NCBI GenBank assembly: GCA_013407085.1
Contig: JACCGJ010000645.1
Location: 1 to 64,000, forward strand
Direction: 5' to 3'
Source: Atriophallophorus winterbourni
Taxonomy: Eukaryota > Platyhelminthes > Trematoda > Plagiorchiida > Microphallidae
Length of the DNA stretch: 64,000 nucleotides
Below the pieces are notes generated by a model. That model was not told the origin of the DNA and did no database searches. It was given only the letters and a program-made list of their open reading frames with translations. The translations under genes and the position numbers were made by a program. Below, one piece after another: positions 11,911 through 24,845 of this stretch (its first letter is position 1; every line of letters starts with the position of its first letter).

Positions 11911-12504
11911 GTCGTTGTGCAGAATATGAAATCATTTCAATCATATTTGAGTAGTTTAACTAACAAAGGCGTAGTGATATTAAGTTTCACATTGTTTTTA
12001 TGATCCGAAGCAAGTTATCTCAATAACAGTCAATTCATTCAAATTTTCAAAGAACCGAAATTCCTTCGTTTCAAAATGCTTATGTAACTTTTCATTTTTA
12101 TGACGTCTCATACATAATTTTTAACAGTATAAGAACATGTATCACAGACTCAGTGATTGTTAATTCTGAAGCAATTCTGAGTATTTTTGTTGTTGTAATC
12201 ATCATTCTTGAGGTTAACCGTGGATGTACCTCATGGGAAAACAAGACGATTTCAGGTTTCGAAGCGTTTTAAATGATTAAACAGTTTGAATCGAGAGAAA
12301 CTTTCTCTCCAGCGGCGCTCACAGTGATAGACAGTACTCGGACAATCAGTATCATTTACGTTTACGCCTGGAAATCCTAATGGCTTATTTAAAATGGTTT
12401 TGAATAGAAACACAATAACTTCACTTTGGTTGTCCAGAAATTCGATCAGGTTTTAAAGAGTGTAAGCTCAACCGTCATTATGTCAGTTATTAATTAGTAA
12501 TAAT

Positions 12505-12625
12505 GTTCGTGACTACTCATCCGTGCCGATTCAATCGAAACATTCACAACGTCTATCACGACGGTCCATAATGGAAACATTGGACTCGAGTTTCGCTCAA
12601 ATTTGAGCTCATCACCAATGTATAT
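12505..12625 (+). repeat. Family C repeat
   Basis: GTGACTACTCATCCGTGCCG, ATTCACAACGTCTATCACGA, CGGTCCATAATGGAAACATT and GGACTCGAGTTTCGCTCAAA also occur at 46.44 kb in the same order. Confidence 0.55.
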
Positions 12626-13554
12626 TAATGTTAATGAAATTTAAAATTATTGCCTGCAGTTAGTTCTTGTTTATTTATGACTTCAGGTTGTGTGACAAGC
12701 CTCTACGTTGCGTTAGTATTTTTACGCTTTCGTGTATCAGTGTCGTCCAGATAGTTCGAATTTTGATTCCAGGTGCCTAGTATCAATTTGTCATGTTATA
12801 TCATACCCAAGTACTACACCGATTCAAGCGGAACCGCTATCGCAATCGACTGATCACTAATTGAAGGACTGTGTCCTCTGAATTTCCTGATATAGCCTTT
12901 GCGATCAAACTTCAACGTTAAAAATTCAATTTACAGCATACTTGCATGTGATTCTGTTCCATGTGAGTAGATGTGGTTTTCTACATATTCTTGATATTGA
13001 TCAAGCGATACAATTGCAACAGCATAAATATTAATTTTTCGATCAATCTTAAAATAAATCGGTGTGAAAGTGACTGTTGCTGAATCATCTCCATATTACT
13101 ATAATATTAATAATTGTATGCAAGTTGTCCGTTCTCTTTTCAAACAGGTTGATAACGCATGTGTTCCTACTCGAAAAGTAGAATGTAGGGTGGACGCTTC
13201 AAACCTGTTCTAAAGGACATTTCTCTAATAGACCAGCTTTCTCTTTGCTGGCTTGCCCATATTTATACAATATAAACTGTCGGGTTGTTGAATAAGTTCC
13301 CCAGGGAATGGTGAAATTAGGAAGTCTCTCGTGTTGTATTTCGCATTCGCGGAATGTTGTCTTTTTTAAATAGAAATTAAAGCTCCAGATGTCAACTTGT
13401 GTATTGCGAAGAACCTATTCTTCACTACTTACTATGAATGCATATAAAGAAACATTGATGTCAAGCTTAAAACTACGGATGCTGCGATCGTTACCAAATC
13501 GGAATTTAGATACATGCTAGTGGATTTGCATTTTTAAAATCCTAACGCGCTTGC

Positions 13555-13735
13555 AATACACATCTTCATATCGACCAAAGTGGACGACAAAATTCTTGGT
13601 CCCGAGGCTCTCCATCAATTTGCTGCCATCAATAGCAGATGAAAGGTTCGAATTGACTACAAGTCATCTACATAACAGAAATTTTTGTTCAATGAGTGGA
13701 CCGGACGCCGTTCAGTTACTTTTGCACAGTTGACT
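13555..13735 (-). mobile_element. Possible reverse transcriptase scrap (YVDD box)
   Basis: The minus strand reads VHSLNKNFCYVDDL, a stop, then SIRTFHLLLMAAN with further stops. A YVDD box in this setting occurs in LTR (BEL/Pao or Gypsy-like) polymerases. Nothing else around it supports the call. Confidence 0.25.
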
Positions 13736-14514
13736 GTCCACATCACAGACTGTAGATCAACTTGTTGAAGCTTCATAAAGCGTCATAATTGCATTGATCG
13801 GACAAATGTTCTCGTATTTTTAAACTGGTTATTGTAGATGAAATAGATTATTTCATGTAGAATTGCTACACAGTGTCTCGACCAATTACAGAAACTTTTT
13901 GTGAGAAGTATGCAGATCCAGATTTCGATTTAGTATATAAAGTGTGAGTTTGTTAGTATGAACATTCAATCGAAAATTTAGTGAGTTTCTGACCAATTGT
14001 TCTTAACGACTAGAATCCTCACTTATCAGAAAAAAGATTAAACGGCACGGAAACTTGAATGTTGTGCCATGCTATGCATGCACGTGGACAGATCTCACTA
14101 AATATTATCGCTATTGTCCCCGTTCTCAATTAGATGGCGCTTGTAATTCACCAGTATGTGATATAATTTTGTATGTCTGGGATTAAATATACGGTTCTCT
14201 ATTAAGCGGTATTCTGAACAAACCAATGTCTCTAAAATAATCTCAGACAAGCGCTTTATCATAAGTAACCTGAAAACGCAATAGAGGAAGATATTCGTTG
14301 CTCTGGGTGTGGATGATGTTCAACTTGTGTTCGCAAAGCTTGAGATGATGTCATCTAGTTCAACACTAAAAACAAAATTGCGTCTCAAAACCATATAAAT
14401 TTCAATAATATTTCGCATTGTTACCAAACCCCGGTTTTACAATTGAGCGTTTGATTTAAGTACTGAATCTAGATTAACATTGTACACTTCCAAAGTGCTC
14501 TGTTAAATCGGACT

Positions 14515-14640
14515 ATATATGGAATATCAAATCTACTATATAGATCTTATATATATAATATATATTATTTATATATATATATATAAAATATATATATATC
14601 TATAATATATATATTATATATATATATTATATCTTACATA
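14515..14640. repeat. Low-complexity AT tract
   Basis: TATATA runs broken by short A or T tracts, able to fold back on itself; immediately 5' of the degraded LINE end. Confidence 0.85.
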
Positions 14641-14644
14641 TCGT

Positions 14645-15180
14645 GGATGGACAAGTGGACTATGCTGAAGTGCTTTCAAAAGCTGGTCTACAGAGCATGT
14701 TCCACCTATTGCGACAGTGCCGCCTGCGGTGGCTTGTCATGATCTACAGAATGTAAATGGTCGTATTCAGAAACATCTACTCTAAGGTGAGTTGCAATTA
14801 GGCCGTCGACGCATTGGGAATACCCGACCTTGCGGTACAAAGACGTTTGCAAAAGAGATATGAAAGCTCTTGGCATTGACCCAGCGAGTTGGGAATAACT
14901 TGCTCTTGACCGCTCACATCGGAGGCATTGTGTAAAGTGTCGTCTGCAAGCTGGGGAGGAGCAGATACAGCTCTTGACTGCTGAACGCAGATCTCGCTGC
15001 CGACGTGTAACTGACGCCCCACAAGCGAGTTCTGACTCTCGTTGCCAGTGTTGTGGGAGAGATTGTTCCTCCCGAATCGGACTGTTTAGTCATTCCAAAA
15101 GCTGTACAACTTAAAAATGCATACGATTTTGATGTACATTCATGGTTGACATCGACCGGATGAGGCCAACAATATATATA
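14645..15180 (+). mobile_element. Non-LTR element 3' end (zinc-finger type), degraded copy
   Basis: About 75-80 percent like 16085-16610 by eye, with the same order: AAAGCTGGTCTACAGAGCATG, CGCCTGCGGTGGCTTG, GAGATATGAAAGCTCTTG, CGAATCGGACTGTTTAGTCA, then GGTTGACATCGACCGGATGA. Stop codons and small indels break the frame. It follows an AT-rich low-complexity tract. Confidence 0.7.
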
Positions 15181-15601
15181 AGTGAAAATATATGTTTAGA
15201 GTTTAGTTAGATTCGTTATGCAGATGCACAAATTATTTTCATTTTTCAACTCACAGGCTTCGAATTTTACGGAGTTTCTTTCTACGAGTTAAAAAAAGAA
15301 CATTTAAAAATCGATCATTGAGCAAATGCTTTTGTTCTCAGGCGAATTGCTGGTCATCCGCATTTTGTGAATAATAGTTATCTATTCACATACATCAGAC
15401 CTGCTTCCCGTTTAGCACAATGGAGTAATGAACGTGCTAAGGATATTCTTTCAATTATGTTCAACAATATGAACGAATTATCATCAAGTTGAATTTTTAA
15501 TTACAAGGGAATAATCCCACTTGAACAGGATGGACTGAGATATTTAACCAGCAATGGATTTTAGTTTGTTTGTTTTGTTCGTTCAGAACACATTAATTTT
15601 G

Positions 15602-15716
15602 ACATCCACAAGCGCCTTGAGTGCTCGACCAGGAATCATTATGTGATTCTGTGTATAAACATCGTGGTTTGTTGTACCAAACCTATGCAACAGTGGCATT
15701 CAAGTATAACTTTGTT
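15602..15716 (+). repeat. Family A repeat fragment
   Basis: Only the linker half of the unit is present: GCGCCTTGAGTGCTCGACCA, GGAATCATTATGTGATTCTG, CATCGTGGTTTGTTG and GGCATTCAAGTATAAC. No hammerhead part. Confidence 0.65.
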
Positions 15717-16084
15717 TCTGTTTATTTTTGCTTTTACTGAACATGTAACCTTATTTGTAATCACTCGTCCAATTTTAGTATTCTGTAACTTACACGTTAC
15801 GCTAAATAATTTTTTAGAATTATTTGAGCTTCAACAGAAGCACCCCAGTTTCAGGGGGACGATGAATGGGTAAATTACAAATATCTTCCACTTGGCTCAG
15901 TTTTGCGATATTTTGCGATTGTCAATTGACAACAAATGTTTCTAGATCTATCCAACTTGATCAACAAATTCCCAAAGAAATATTTTTACTGACAAGGCGT
16001 TAACTCTCCCCGAATAAAAGCTAAATACGAAACGAGAAAAGACGCATGCTAGACTGCAGGAATATTCATAAACGTACAATCGCG

Positions 16085-16610
16085 ATCTAAAGCTGAAGTG
16101 CTTTCCAAAGCTGGTCTACAGAGCATGTTCACTCTATTATGTCAGCGCCGCCTGCGGTGGCTTGGTCATGTCTACAGAATGGAAAATGGTCGTATTCCGA
16201 AAGATCTACTCTACGGTGAGTTGCAATTAGGAAGTCGACCATTGGGCAGACCGCACTTGCGGTACAAAGATGTTTGCAAAAGAGATATGAAAGCTCTTGA
16301 CATTGACCCTGCAAGCTGGGAAGAACTTGCTCTTGACCGCTCACTTTGGAGGCATTGTGTAAAGCGTCTCTGCAGCTGGGGAGGAGCAGATACAGCTCTT
16401 GGCTGCTGAACGCAGATCACGCCGCCAGCGTGCAACTGATGCATACGACAGATTTCTGACTATCGTTGCAAGCGCTGCGGGAGAGATTGTTCCTCCCGAA
16501 TCGGACTGTTTAGTCATTCAAAAAGCTGCAAAACATGAAATTCATGCGATTGTGATGTACATCCATGGTCGACATCGACCGATGGAGGCCAACAAACAAA
16601 CAAACAATCG
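16085..16610 (+). mobile_element. Non-LTR element 3' end: polymerase C-terminus and zinc finger
   Basis: The frame at 16098-16409 reads the conserved C-terminal block of a LINE polyprotein: RRLRWLGHVYRMENGRIPK, LYGELQLGSRPLGRP, YKDVCKRDMKALDIDPASWE, DRSLWRHCVKR. After one frameshift a C2HC finger follows (CKRCGRDCSSRIGLFSHSKS, then C), the usual end of such proteins. The element ends with GTCGACATCGACCGATGGAG, GCC and (AAAC)n. Only the last 500 bases are present, as expected of 5'-truncated insertions. The opposite-strand open frames are shadows. Confidence 0.8.
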
Positions 16611-17084
16611 CGATCTGTCAAATCACCCTTGGTAAACTAGGATAAAATTTACGAGATAACAACTAATGTCAAGGTGTTTGAGCCCCACCTAATTCAGAAT
16701 ATGTGCACTGCTAGCTAAGTCGACAAGAGTAAACTTGAGTCCGTTGATTCCATTTTGGTCCGTCAAAGAATCTTATGATGTTCGATAGTCGTCTCTCGCA
16801 ACATTAGTTGCTTTGGAGTATCTCACTAGCATCCTTACTGTATCTGGTTAAAGAAATGAATGTTGTTATGTCATGAATGTTATATGATATAATTCATTAA
16901 TCGATAAATTGAAATGAAAATCTGTACTGACCTTTAATGATAACCTTTAAAACTACATGATTTAAAATAATTTTTTGTTAACATAATAAGACGATTTATT
17001 TTCTACAAAGAGAAAAGTTAATACTATTTTCCACCTTTTTATTTATTAATGCAAATATCTATTGAATATCTAAGGGGCATTGAA

Positions 17085-17240
17085 CAAAACAAGTTGTACT
17101 TGTATGCCACTCTTCAATAAGGCTGGCACGACCGACCTGTTCAATCACATGTGCCGATACGCATGTAAATGGGGTTAAACCCATGATTCTGATAAATATA
17201 CTCATATGCATACAATTCTATCACACACCCAAAGACTCTA
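17085..17240 (-). repeat. Family B repeat
   Basis: Reverse copy lacking the hammerhead: ACTTGTATGCCACTCTTCA, AAGGCTGGCACGACC, TCAATCACATGTGCCGATAC, GTAAATGGGGTTAAACCCAT and CATACAATTCTATCACACACC. Confidence 0.6.
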
Positions 17241-17731
17241 CGAATAAAGATAAAGAAGACATTTTTATTGACGTTTTAGAATTATGCTATTTCAATGGTA
17301 GCTCCAGATAACCGAATGGATTCGAATCTGGAAAATTGTCTAAATTATAACGAGGGTTGTTACGATGTCTCATCAAGATCAGCATGATCAGATATGATTT
17401 TGAAAACCCGAAAACATCTAAAAGTTAGATGGCATCTTTGTGTGCACGTTCCATTTTTATACCTTCAAATCTTTTGCTTAAAATGGGCTATAATTTTAAA
17501 TATGTGAATAAAGTTTGTTGGGAGAAAAGATATAAGAAATTTGCTTTGCGATTTTTTATTATTTGGGAGAAACATTATTTGCTTTGAGTGCAAAATTTTA
17601 GCATTATCACATCACGAAGGCATTTAACAAACAAAATATCGAATGTGAAACATCCCAAAGCAATTATGTTTTGTAAAACTTGATTTTGACCTTCAAATAT
17701 ACCTTTGGTGTGCTCAATTGTTTCCAACAAG

Positions 17732-17964
17732 TGAGGGATATCCAAGACCAAGTGTAGATGATAAAGCGCATTGCTTAGGGCTGGCAAAAGCGATTTTGTA
17801 CATCAACAATGTATATCCTTGTTGTTTGATGAATTACACACGGACTAACACGGCATCCTCAATTGAATCGCAACGTCCCGGTTTACGTGTAAATTTATAT
17901 GAAGAAATAGATGGAGAACAAAGCTCTATTCGAAACTTTTTGAAATTTCAAATTCAGACCAATG
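17732..17964 (+). CDS. Candidate orphan exon, unknown product
   Basis: A 77-codon open stretch between a possible acceptor (TTGTTTCCAACAAG) and a possible donor (ATG|GTAAAA). It reads GYPRPSVDDKAHCLGLAKAI, then NNVYPCCLMNYTRTNTASS with an N-glycosylation sequon and three Cys, and NLYEEIDGEQSSIRNFLKFQ. Composition is protein-like and not explained by a repeat. No family is recognised, and no neighbouring exon of the same strand was found, so it may be chance. Confidence 0.3.
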
Positions 17965-18354
17965 GTAAAACACACACAACGAATATTATAAAAATTACAC
18001 ATAGAAGATAAAATGTTTTACGGAAAATGTACACATGAGATCAACGAGATAAATTAAACCGTAATTGTTTAATAAGCAGTTCCCTTTTGGCAGATGTAGC
18101 GTGACGCAAATGGGATAAATTACCACCGGTAGCAAAACGTTTAAGGAAGCATTACGATGTGTTTCGATAGAGTCATTGATGAAGAATGATGTTTAAGATG
18201 ATCCTCCTGCGCGGATAAGAATATATATATCATTAATTTGAGTCTAGCCTATATAATTTATTACCTAATGTTCGAATAATTATAATCATTTGTCTACGTC
18301 ATTCAAGGTATTTTTATGAGTTATTTGAAAACTATTATGAAGAGAAAAGTTGCG

Positions 18355-18500
18355 CTTTTATGGCGCTGTTGGAAAAGGTTGGCACGAACAACCTGTACAA
18401 TCACATGAGCCCACACTCATGTGGACTGGGTTTGAACCCATGACCATAAACAAAAAGCCCGTTTGCGCGCATTTACATCACACACACACCAGCAAATCAA
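18355..18500 (-). repeat. Family B repeat
   Basis: Reverse copy without hammerhead. It contains GGGTTTGAACCCATGACC, which resembles a tRNA-type B box and may hint at an internal RNA polymerase III promoter. No matching A box was identified, so this is only a hint. Confidence 0.55.
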
Positions 18501-20599
18501 GAAAGGTTTTTAAAAGAAATTCTAAAAGTTGAATATGATTGTTTACTAACCTTTGTTAACTTTTATCATGACTTTTAGAAAAGAAACGAGTGCTCGATAA
18601 ATGATTTTCGCAGAAATATATGCAATATTTAAAATATATTTGCTTGGTATATCGAATTTGTGGACCTTTTTATTTTCAATCAATTATTGAATTTGATCTT
18701 GCGGTATATTCGGTTTTAATGAAAAGCAAAGGATTTTTGTTATGTTGTCTGTATCAATACTGGGCTATGAATATCAAACATGTTTGTTTTAGAGTATGAG
18801 GCAATCTTGAAGCTTTTATTTTCGGGTCGTATCATAAATTTCGGATTTCTAGTGGTGTTTAAGCATTCATACAGTCAATGACGTTGATAGAGCAATCAGA
18901 AATTCTGAGCACGAGTTTTGCCGGCGCCATTGCTATTAGTTGTCAAAACTACACTTAAAGTTTAACACAACTTCCGCACTTTACAAAGCTGTATATCCAT
19001 AGTTGTTTATTTCGCGAGATCAGATTCTAAGTTAGATCACAATAAAGCTTCAAGCTCTCAGGAACACCACGTGAAAATATTTCACTTTTGAAAACATGTA
19101 CAACAAAACATGTAGTGAAGAACTTGTTGCTTCCCCATATTAGCTAGGTTCCCCCACATGTTTTGCATCAGTCATTCATACTGCGGTCTAGATTGCACGA
19201 AAACAATAGTGAGTTCCAGAACGCTACCATGCGATTCAAATGCTCCTGAATGAGAGACAAACGATGCTAACGTTTTAATCATTTGGCTGAGCAAAATCAA
19301 CGAACGTATGATTTTCTATATTGATCTATGACACTTAATTCTCATTTCTTGCTACGGAATAATCTTACATTCAACCATGAAAATGAGTTTCCATGTATTG
19401 CGATACTCTGGCTTATATTCCGCTTGTTTTCCTTTGCTCTATCTAGCCTTGCAACCTGATTGTTTGTGCGGCCAATCTATACTTTCATACGTTGTATGTT
19501 TGCTAACCTGTAAATATAAACCGTTTCTACGTCAATCGCATCTAGCCCATTGAATATTGAACTTCTGCTCAAACGTTCATTCCAGTTTTGCTCTGTTTTC
19601 CTCACTATTATGTAAATATCGAAGCATCGTTTGAGAGAACGTAATGACTGACACTACTACTCTATTCATTTATCATGACAAACGCTTTTTGAGTTCACCA
19701 AAATAAAGTTGGTTTAACGATATCAAGCAGCTTCGAATGCCTCATTTTCAATGATCGAATACTTAATAATCGCTTACCCTTGCACGCCACTTCTGTATAA
19801 TATAAAACAGTGAAGAATATATACATTTTTAGATAGAAATAAAACGGAATCGCTAGAGAGTAGATACGAGCTGGAAAGGTTTTAAACGCAGTCACAAAAT
19901 TGTAACGAGTTGCAAACAAAATTAGTTGTCTAGTGTAAGAAAATTGAATCCATTTATATTAGGATTTCTAGTAATAAATTGAAATTATTATGGAGTACTT
20001 CATTTATCACATTTTGGGACGCCAATGGGACAGGTAGAAATTTTCATGCATAGAATTCAGAAAATATTCTGCTGAGAATTTATATATTCAAGATTCAAGA
20101 ATTTATGGTCACAAAAAGCACATAGCTTCACAATTACCATATCATTAGAAATATTCGTTCCATAAAAGCGGAATAAAAAGTAATTATGTAATGTCTAGTG
20201 TAGTCCAGTTGAATACTTATCAAGAGTCAATATGCAGGTGTCGTTAAATCGTTAAGCAATAAATAAGTGTCCGAATTTCGAATGAAAGTGTGGACGCTGG
20301 TAGCGATGAAAATAGTTTCGCGGAGAGCATTCCAATGGAAACAGACATGTATATAATAAAAATATAGGCGACAGTCGATACGGAAGTGGGGAATTGTAGT
20401 GTCGCTCAGTGGCTGCTTGTAGGTTGTGACTCACGGTATTTAAAGGATGATGTGGGGTATTTAGTATTTAGTATGTTACTATCACATCACTCCGAAGGTT
20501 TCTTAGAAGGAAAGTAGTCAGTTTCAGTTTTTGAAATCGTTAGTTCGATTCCGGGAACCAATTACGAGATGGTTGCACGATGGAATATTTTATCAACAG
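18501..20599. other. No gene recognised
   Basis: Uniformly AT-rich; no repeat family, domain or splice-bounded open frame noticed. Confidence 0.4.
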
Positions 20600-21565
20600 A
20601 GTCGTAGCTTGCGATGCATTATTTGAATTAAGAAGGCCTTCATGATGGTGGGCAAAATTAAAGGTAAGGAGGTCCTGAAAATCCGTCGAAACAAACCTAG
20701 AAGCTTGGAATGATGACCTCACAATAAAAGCTATTCATTAGGCCGCTGCATACACAAACTTCAAGTTACGTTTCTGACTTTTTCAAACGCAAAATTGTCT
20801 GCCCAAGTGATATTCGTATAGAATAGCTTAGTGATTTGCAACACCTTGCATTTTTGGAAATTGATTGCTAGCTTATTCCGTACCGACAATTCATGAATTG
20901 CATCTAAACCACCTTGCAGCTGTGCACATTTAGCAGTTGATTTTATCGCGTCCAAAGTTTAATATCAACTGCAAAGAAAATCACCTTGCATGATGTAAAC
21001 CAAGAAAAGTGCTGACTCGTGGACATAACCGTTCGGTAAGCTCTATTGTATCCCGTTGATTCAAACAATTATCTTACGCTCACTGAGGTAACTTCCAAGA
21101 CACACCATTAGCGGTCCGCTAATACCCATCTGCTTCAGCTTCTCTTAGTATTCGAAAGTGATCGACTAGGTCAAAAGATTTAGAAATACAGATAGCAATC
21201 TTAGATGCTAGCTTCTCCGTTAACCGCGTGGGTCCAGTCAAGCATGAGCGAGATTTACGAAAACCATGCTGCTCTACATATAATATATTTCGTGAAACCA
21301 TGTGATGAGAGATTTTACTTAGTTTCGAATTCTGCAGAACTGTTGCCAGGAAGCATCAGTCCTGGTATTTCTGAGTGGAACTTAAGCAGAGTTTATTTTC
21401 CAGATAGATTTTTCCGTGCGACTACGAAGCTTTAAGCGGAAGTCGCTTGCCCGTCATTCAGCAACTAATCGCAAATGTTGATATATGTTTGACTGAAATC
21501 ATTGCTGCAAGTGCTTTGCAATGTGTTTTGGTGTTGTGATAGTAAAGCACTCTCCAATTTGCTAT
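20600..21565 (-). mobile_element. CR1/Jockey-like LINE fragment (same family as 61.2 kb)
   Basis: Minus-strand pieces match the right-hand element: linker (CDSKLESALLSQHQNTLQ ... DFSQTYINICD), a polymerase stretch with HGFRKSRSCLTGPTRLTE and SFDLVDHFRILREAE (21301-21119), and LDAIHELSVRNKLAINFQKC (20955-20761). The 3' end near 20.6 kb shares ATGACCTCACAAT and GGCCGCTGCATACACAAAC with the other copy. Stops and deletions throughout; no endonuclease part. Confidence 0.75.
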
Positions 21566-21579
21566 CGCACAAGCCTCCG

Positions 21580-21735
21580 TCGGTTGATGTCGGCCATGGA
21601 TGTACATCAAAATCGCATGATGTTTCCGTGTTGCATAGCTTTTCGATCAGCGTCGGTTGCATACCGGTGGTGTGATGAGTGTTCAGATGCGAATAGCTAT
21701 ATCTGCTCCTCCACAGCTTGGTTCTGCTGCCTCTA
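21580..21735 (-). mobile_element. Non-LTR element 3' end copy joined to LINE fragment
   Basis: Minus strand: GGAGGAGCAGATATAGCTAT, CATGCGATTTTGATGTACAT, CCATGGCCGACATCAACCGA, CGGAGG. It matches the tail of the element at 16.1 kb and directly abuts the CR1-like linker at 21565, giving a chimeric open frame that is not a gene. Confidence 0.65.
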
Positions 21736-21745
21736 GTAGGATGTT

Positions 21746-21772
21746 TCTCTCTCTCTCTATATATATATATAT
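21746..21772. repeat. (CT)n(AT)n microsatellite
   Basis: TCTCTCTCTCTCTC changes to ATATATATATAT. Confidence 0.85.
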
Positions 21773-22484
21773 TATTTTTGTATAATTGACTTACAGAACA
21801 TTGTCAGGAATCAAATGTGGGTTGGGAATAAGTCGTGTTGAATTTGGATGATATCCTAATTAACTAATAGATAACCTACCATAAGTGAAGTGACTATATT
21901 GACTTCAATTTTACTACTCTTATGAGTATGCGAAGCTTATGTGAGAGAAATGCTTATTAAATGAATATAGAATACGACACACATGAAAACGTTCTCACGA
22001 TCACCATAAAAGTACATCTACGCAGCAGAAAATGCGCGAATTTGTCTCACGTATATTCATGTTGGAACATGCAATCCGATAACTCCCATAGTGAGTTCAT
22101 AAATAAAAATACTCTACCCAAACTCACACAAACCTTGTGAACTCAAAATGGAGCACAATTAATTAGTTGCTTATAAAATTATAAGTCCTGGGAACCAAGT
22201 TTTTTTATTTACTCGTTATAAGATTACGCTAAAACGCTTATTCAATGTACACGATCAATCTTGAAAGAAAAGTGAAACTTTTGCATCTGGGAGGTTAAAG
22301 TAGACATGTAAGATTTTTACTTTTCTTGCAAATCAACGCAGCTTGCTCTATCAGACTTACATGCTAACATGTGATTAACTTCAAACAAAAGATTTGTTAT
22401 TATTTAAATAGTTCGCGCCTCAAGCAAAACTTCAATTTTTATGAACAACTCAATTGTTTAAAGATATTTGCTTGCATGAATTTT

Positions 22485-22715
22485 GATCACACACCCCACG
22501 ACGGGTCTGTTTGCACTGATCTTGCAAAGACAATACGATCAAGATTCGCATATATTGGAAAGTTGGAGGTGGGATGTGTGAAAAATGCATGCAAATAAGG
22601 GTCTTTGTTCATAACCGTTGGTATAAGTCATTCACATGTATGCGTGCACATGAGATTGAATAGTTTGGTTGTGCAAACCTTATCCAAAAGTGGATGACAA
22701 GCTCAACATTTTAGA
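22485..22715 (+). repeat. Family B repeat
   Basis: CACACCCCACGACGGGTCTG..., GTGTGAAAAATGCATGCAA, TATGCGTGCACATGAGATTG and TTATCCAAAAGTGGATGACA. Mixed orientation at the left end; hammerhead largely lost. Confidence 0.5.
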
Positions 22716-23129
22716 CCTCGCTGTCAGATAATAAACATTTGAATTACGAACAATTTAAAGTATTTTTATGTTGCATCACACATTGAAAGTTTCACTGTGA
22801 CAATTTGGTGACAGCTCAGGTTAATAATGAATATTTCTTTTCGTTTAGACAAAAATATTGAAGTTTTCATGTGCTTACTGTTTTGGCATCCTGAAAAGAT
22901 TGATTAGAAATAAATTGCATTAATTCACACTACTCATTAGTAGGAAAATGAGTTGAAATTGTATCGATTTCATTAAAAATCGATCATTATTATAGGTGCA
23001 ACGACGTCCTGTTTTGTCACAAAATTACTGTTTCTTCGGACTCCACACTAATAATATCTATGCTTTTAATTTTTCCTTGCCTTTTGAGAAATGTTCATTA
23101 CAGGCATTGTAAGCACGATTGTTTATCAC

Positions 23130-23260
23130 TAATTTTCATGCATCTCGATCACACATACACACTATGACCGGTTTCGTGCTCTTTGCACTCATCAGGTAGG
23201 GAAATTAGAATCAGAATCCGCATGCGCTTGATAATAGTAGAAGGTTCTGCATTTTTTATT
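23130..23260 (-). repeat. Family B repeat with conserved hammerhead core
   Basis: Reverse copy: CATCTCGATCACACATACAC, ACTATGACCGG, GTGCTCTTTGCAC, TCATCAGGTAGGGAAATTAG and CCGCATGCGCTTG. On the minus strand (about 23163-23201) the core reads CTGATGA, stem II GUGC/GCAC, GAAA, ACCGGU, C. Stem I is weakened because the bases after the cleavage site are ATAG in place of GTGG. Confidence 0.65.
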
Positions 23261-24554
23261 ATACACATTTGTGATCTAGCTATCGAATATGAAAGAAAAA
23301 TATCACTGCGAAAATTCGGCACTTTTTCCTGTCGTTAAAATTGTTCTAATGATACAATTTCCTGCTTGAGATTATCACCGATTCAATGATGACACTGTCG
23401 TGATAGATAGAAACTTCTCTTGTTTATATCTCAATAAGAGACGCTGAGTTTTCTGTAATGGTTTGATTAAGAAGTTTCGATATCTCACATTGAACTCTAC
23501 CATACTTGCTTAAGTGAATGGAGAAATGCATTTGATCAACATCAAACAATGAACAAAAATCATTTTCATTTTGTTTAGAATGAACTAATAATTTTCGCAC
23601 ACATAACCTTGGTCTGAAATTTTTGATGACAATTGCCTCAGCTTTCCTCATACTGTTTCCGTTACGAGGTACTGTGTAAACAACTGAAAACGCCTCCACA
23701 GCATTTACTGCAATTAGAACAGATCATGACATGCGAATATGTTAAGCTGGCATAAAACCGAAAGCAAGGTATAGCCAATTGTTTGCATGGCTGCATGCTC
23801 TATGAATTACGCGTAGTTGATTTACAATGTGTAGGCCACCTGCGGTCACTCGATATGCGTCGAAATGTAAATTCTTGCACTTCATGTTTTGAAATTCACT
23901 CATTGAGTGCACATATTGCATAAAGTTGTTTCCGTTTTTTATAGCACACTTCCGATTTCAATAACAATTGATAGTCAGATAGTTTTATTAGATGCTGTAG
24001 CCATAGTAAACCAGTTTTCTGAACGTTTAGAATGAAATTGACACGTCAAATATGATCACTACCTTATTTAACTAAATAATTCTTCCAAGTAATACTTTAT
24101 ATTGCGTCATCTTTATCACACACGGAATGGAATATATCAATTTATTTCATATTTTGATTTTAATCAGTGAACCAACAAGCAAAGTTTCACATCTTACCTG
24201 CAGTTACTGTTGAAACGGAAACGATCGTAGAAAAAGTCAAATACGTATAAAATAAGGATGATTAATTAATGACTGAATATTTGTATTTTGTCTATTCATA
24301 TATCAATATAATGGTTTCGTTAAAACCCATCTGTTTGATACCAATGCTCTATTTATGTGAGAGTTGTGACGCGCACATTTCGGGATTTGAGCGTTACCCA
24401 GACCCTCGCTAAACCCATTTGTAAAATGAATGCCAGAATAGTTCTGAATTACATATAAACACTTAGTACCCATTACAGGTTTTTGTCAAATGAGCCAAAG
24501 AAACGCAGTCACCACATTGACACCAGTTTTAAAATCTTTCAATCGTATAATCGT

Positions 24555-24845
24555 TGCGTGCATAAAAATGCATGCATATACACGTACTTTTGTTCAAACA
24601 CGTGTGTTTAACAGAATCTACATGTGTGTGCTGATACATGGGATTGAACAGGTTGGTCGTACCAACATTATCGAACCTTACATGATTAGTACAAACAACA
24701 CAAAACTAGTCGTGTGTTGGGTACAGTACATATGCACGAAAATTAGAATGTTTGTTCAACCTCATCGGTTTAACCCTGTCCACATGTGTTTGTGTGCACT
24801 TTTGATTGCACTGTTGGTCGAGCCTGCTTCATCCAACCGCAGCTT
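24555..24845 (+). repeat. Family B repeat, degenerate dimer
   Basis: Two rounds of GTTTAACAGAATCTACATG, TGGGATTGAACAGGTTGGTC and GATTAGTACAAACAACACAA, with a second TTTAACCCTGTCCACATGTG about 170 bases on. A 141-codon open frame runs across it by chance; it has no domain and is a repeat shadow. Confidence 0.55.

Larger units (their letters stand above)
11911..14514. other. No gene recognised
   Basis: Contains only a family C copy at 12.5 kb and the doubtful YVDD scrap at 13.6 kb. Confidence 0.4.

Noticed and set aside
16129..16444. Minus-strand open frames opposite the LINE end
   Set aside because: Antisense shadows of the conserved LINE C-terminus, which is on the plus strand.
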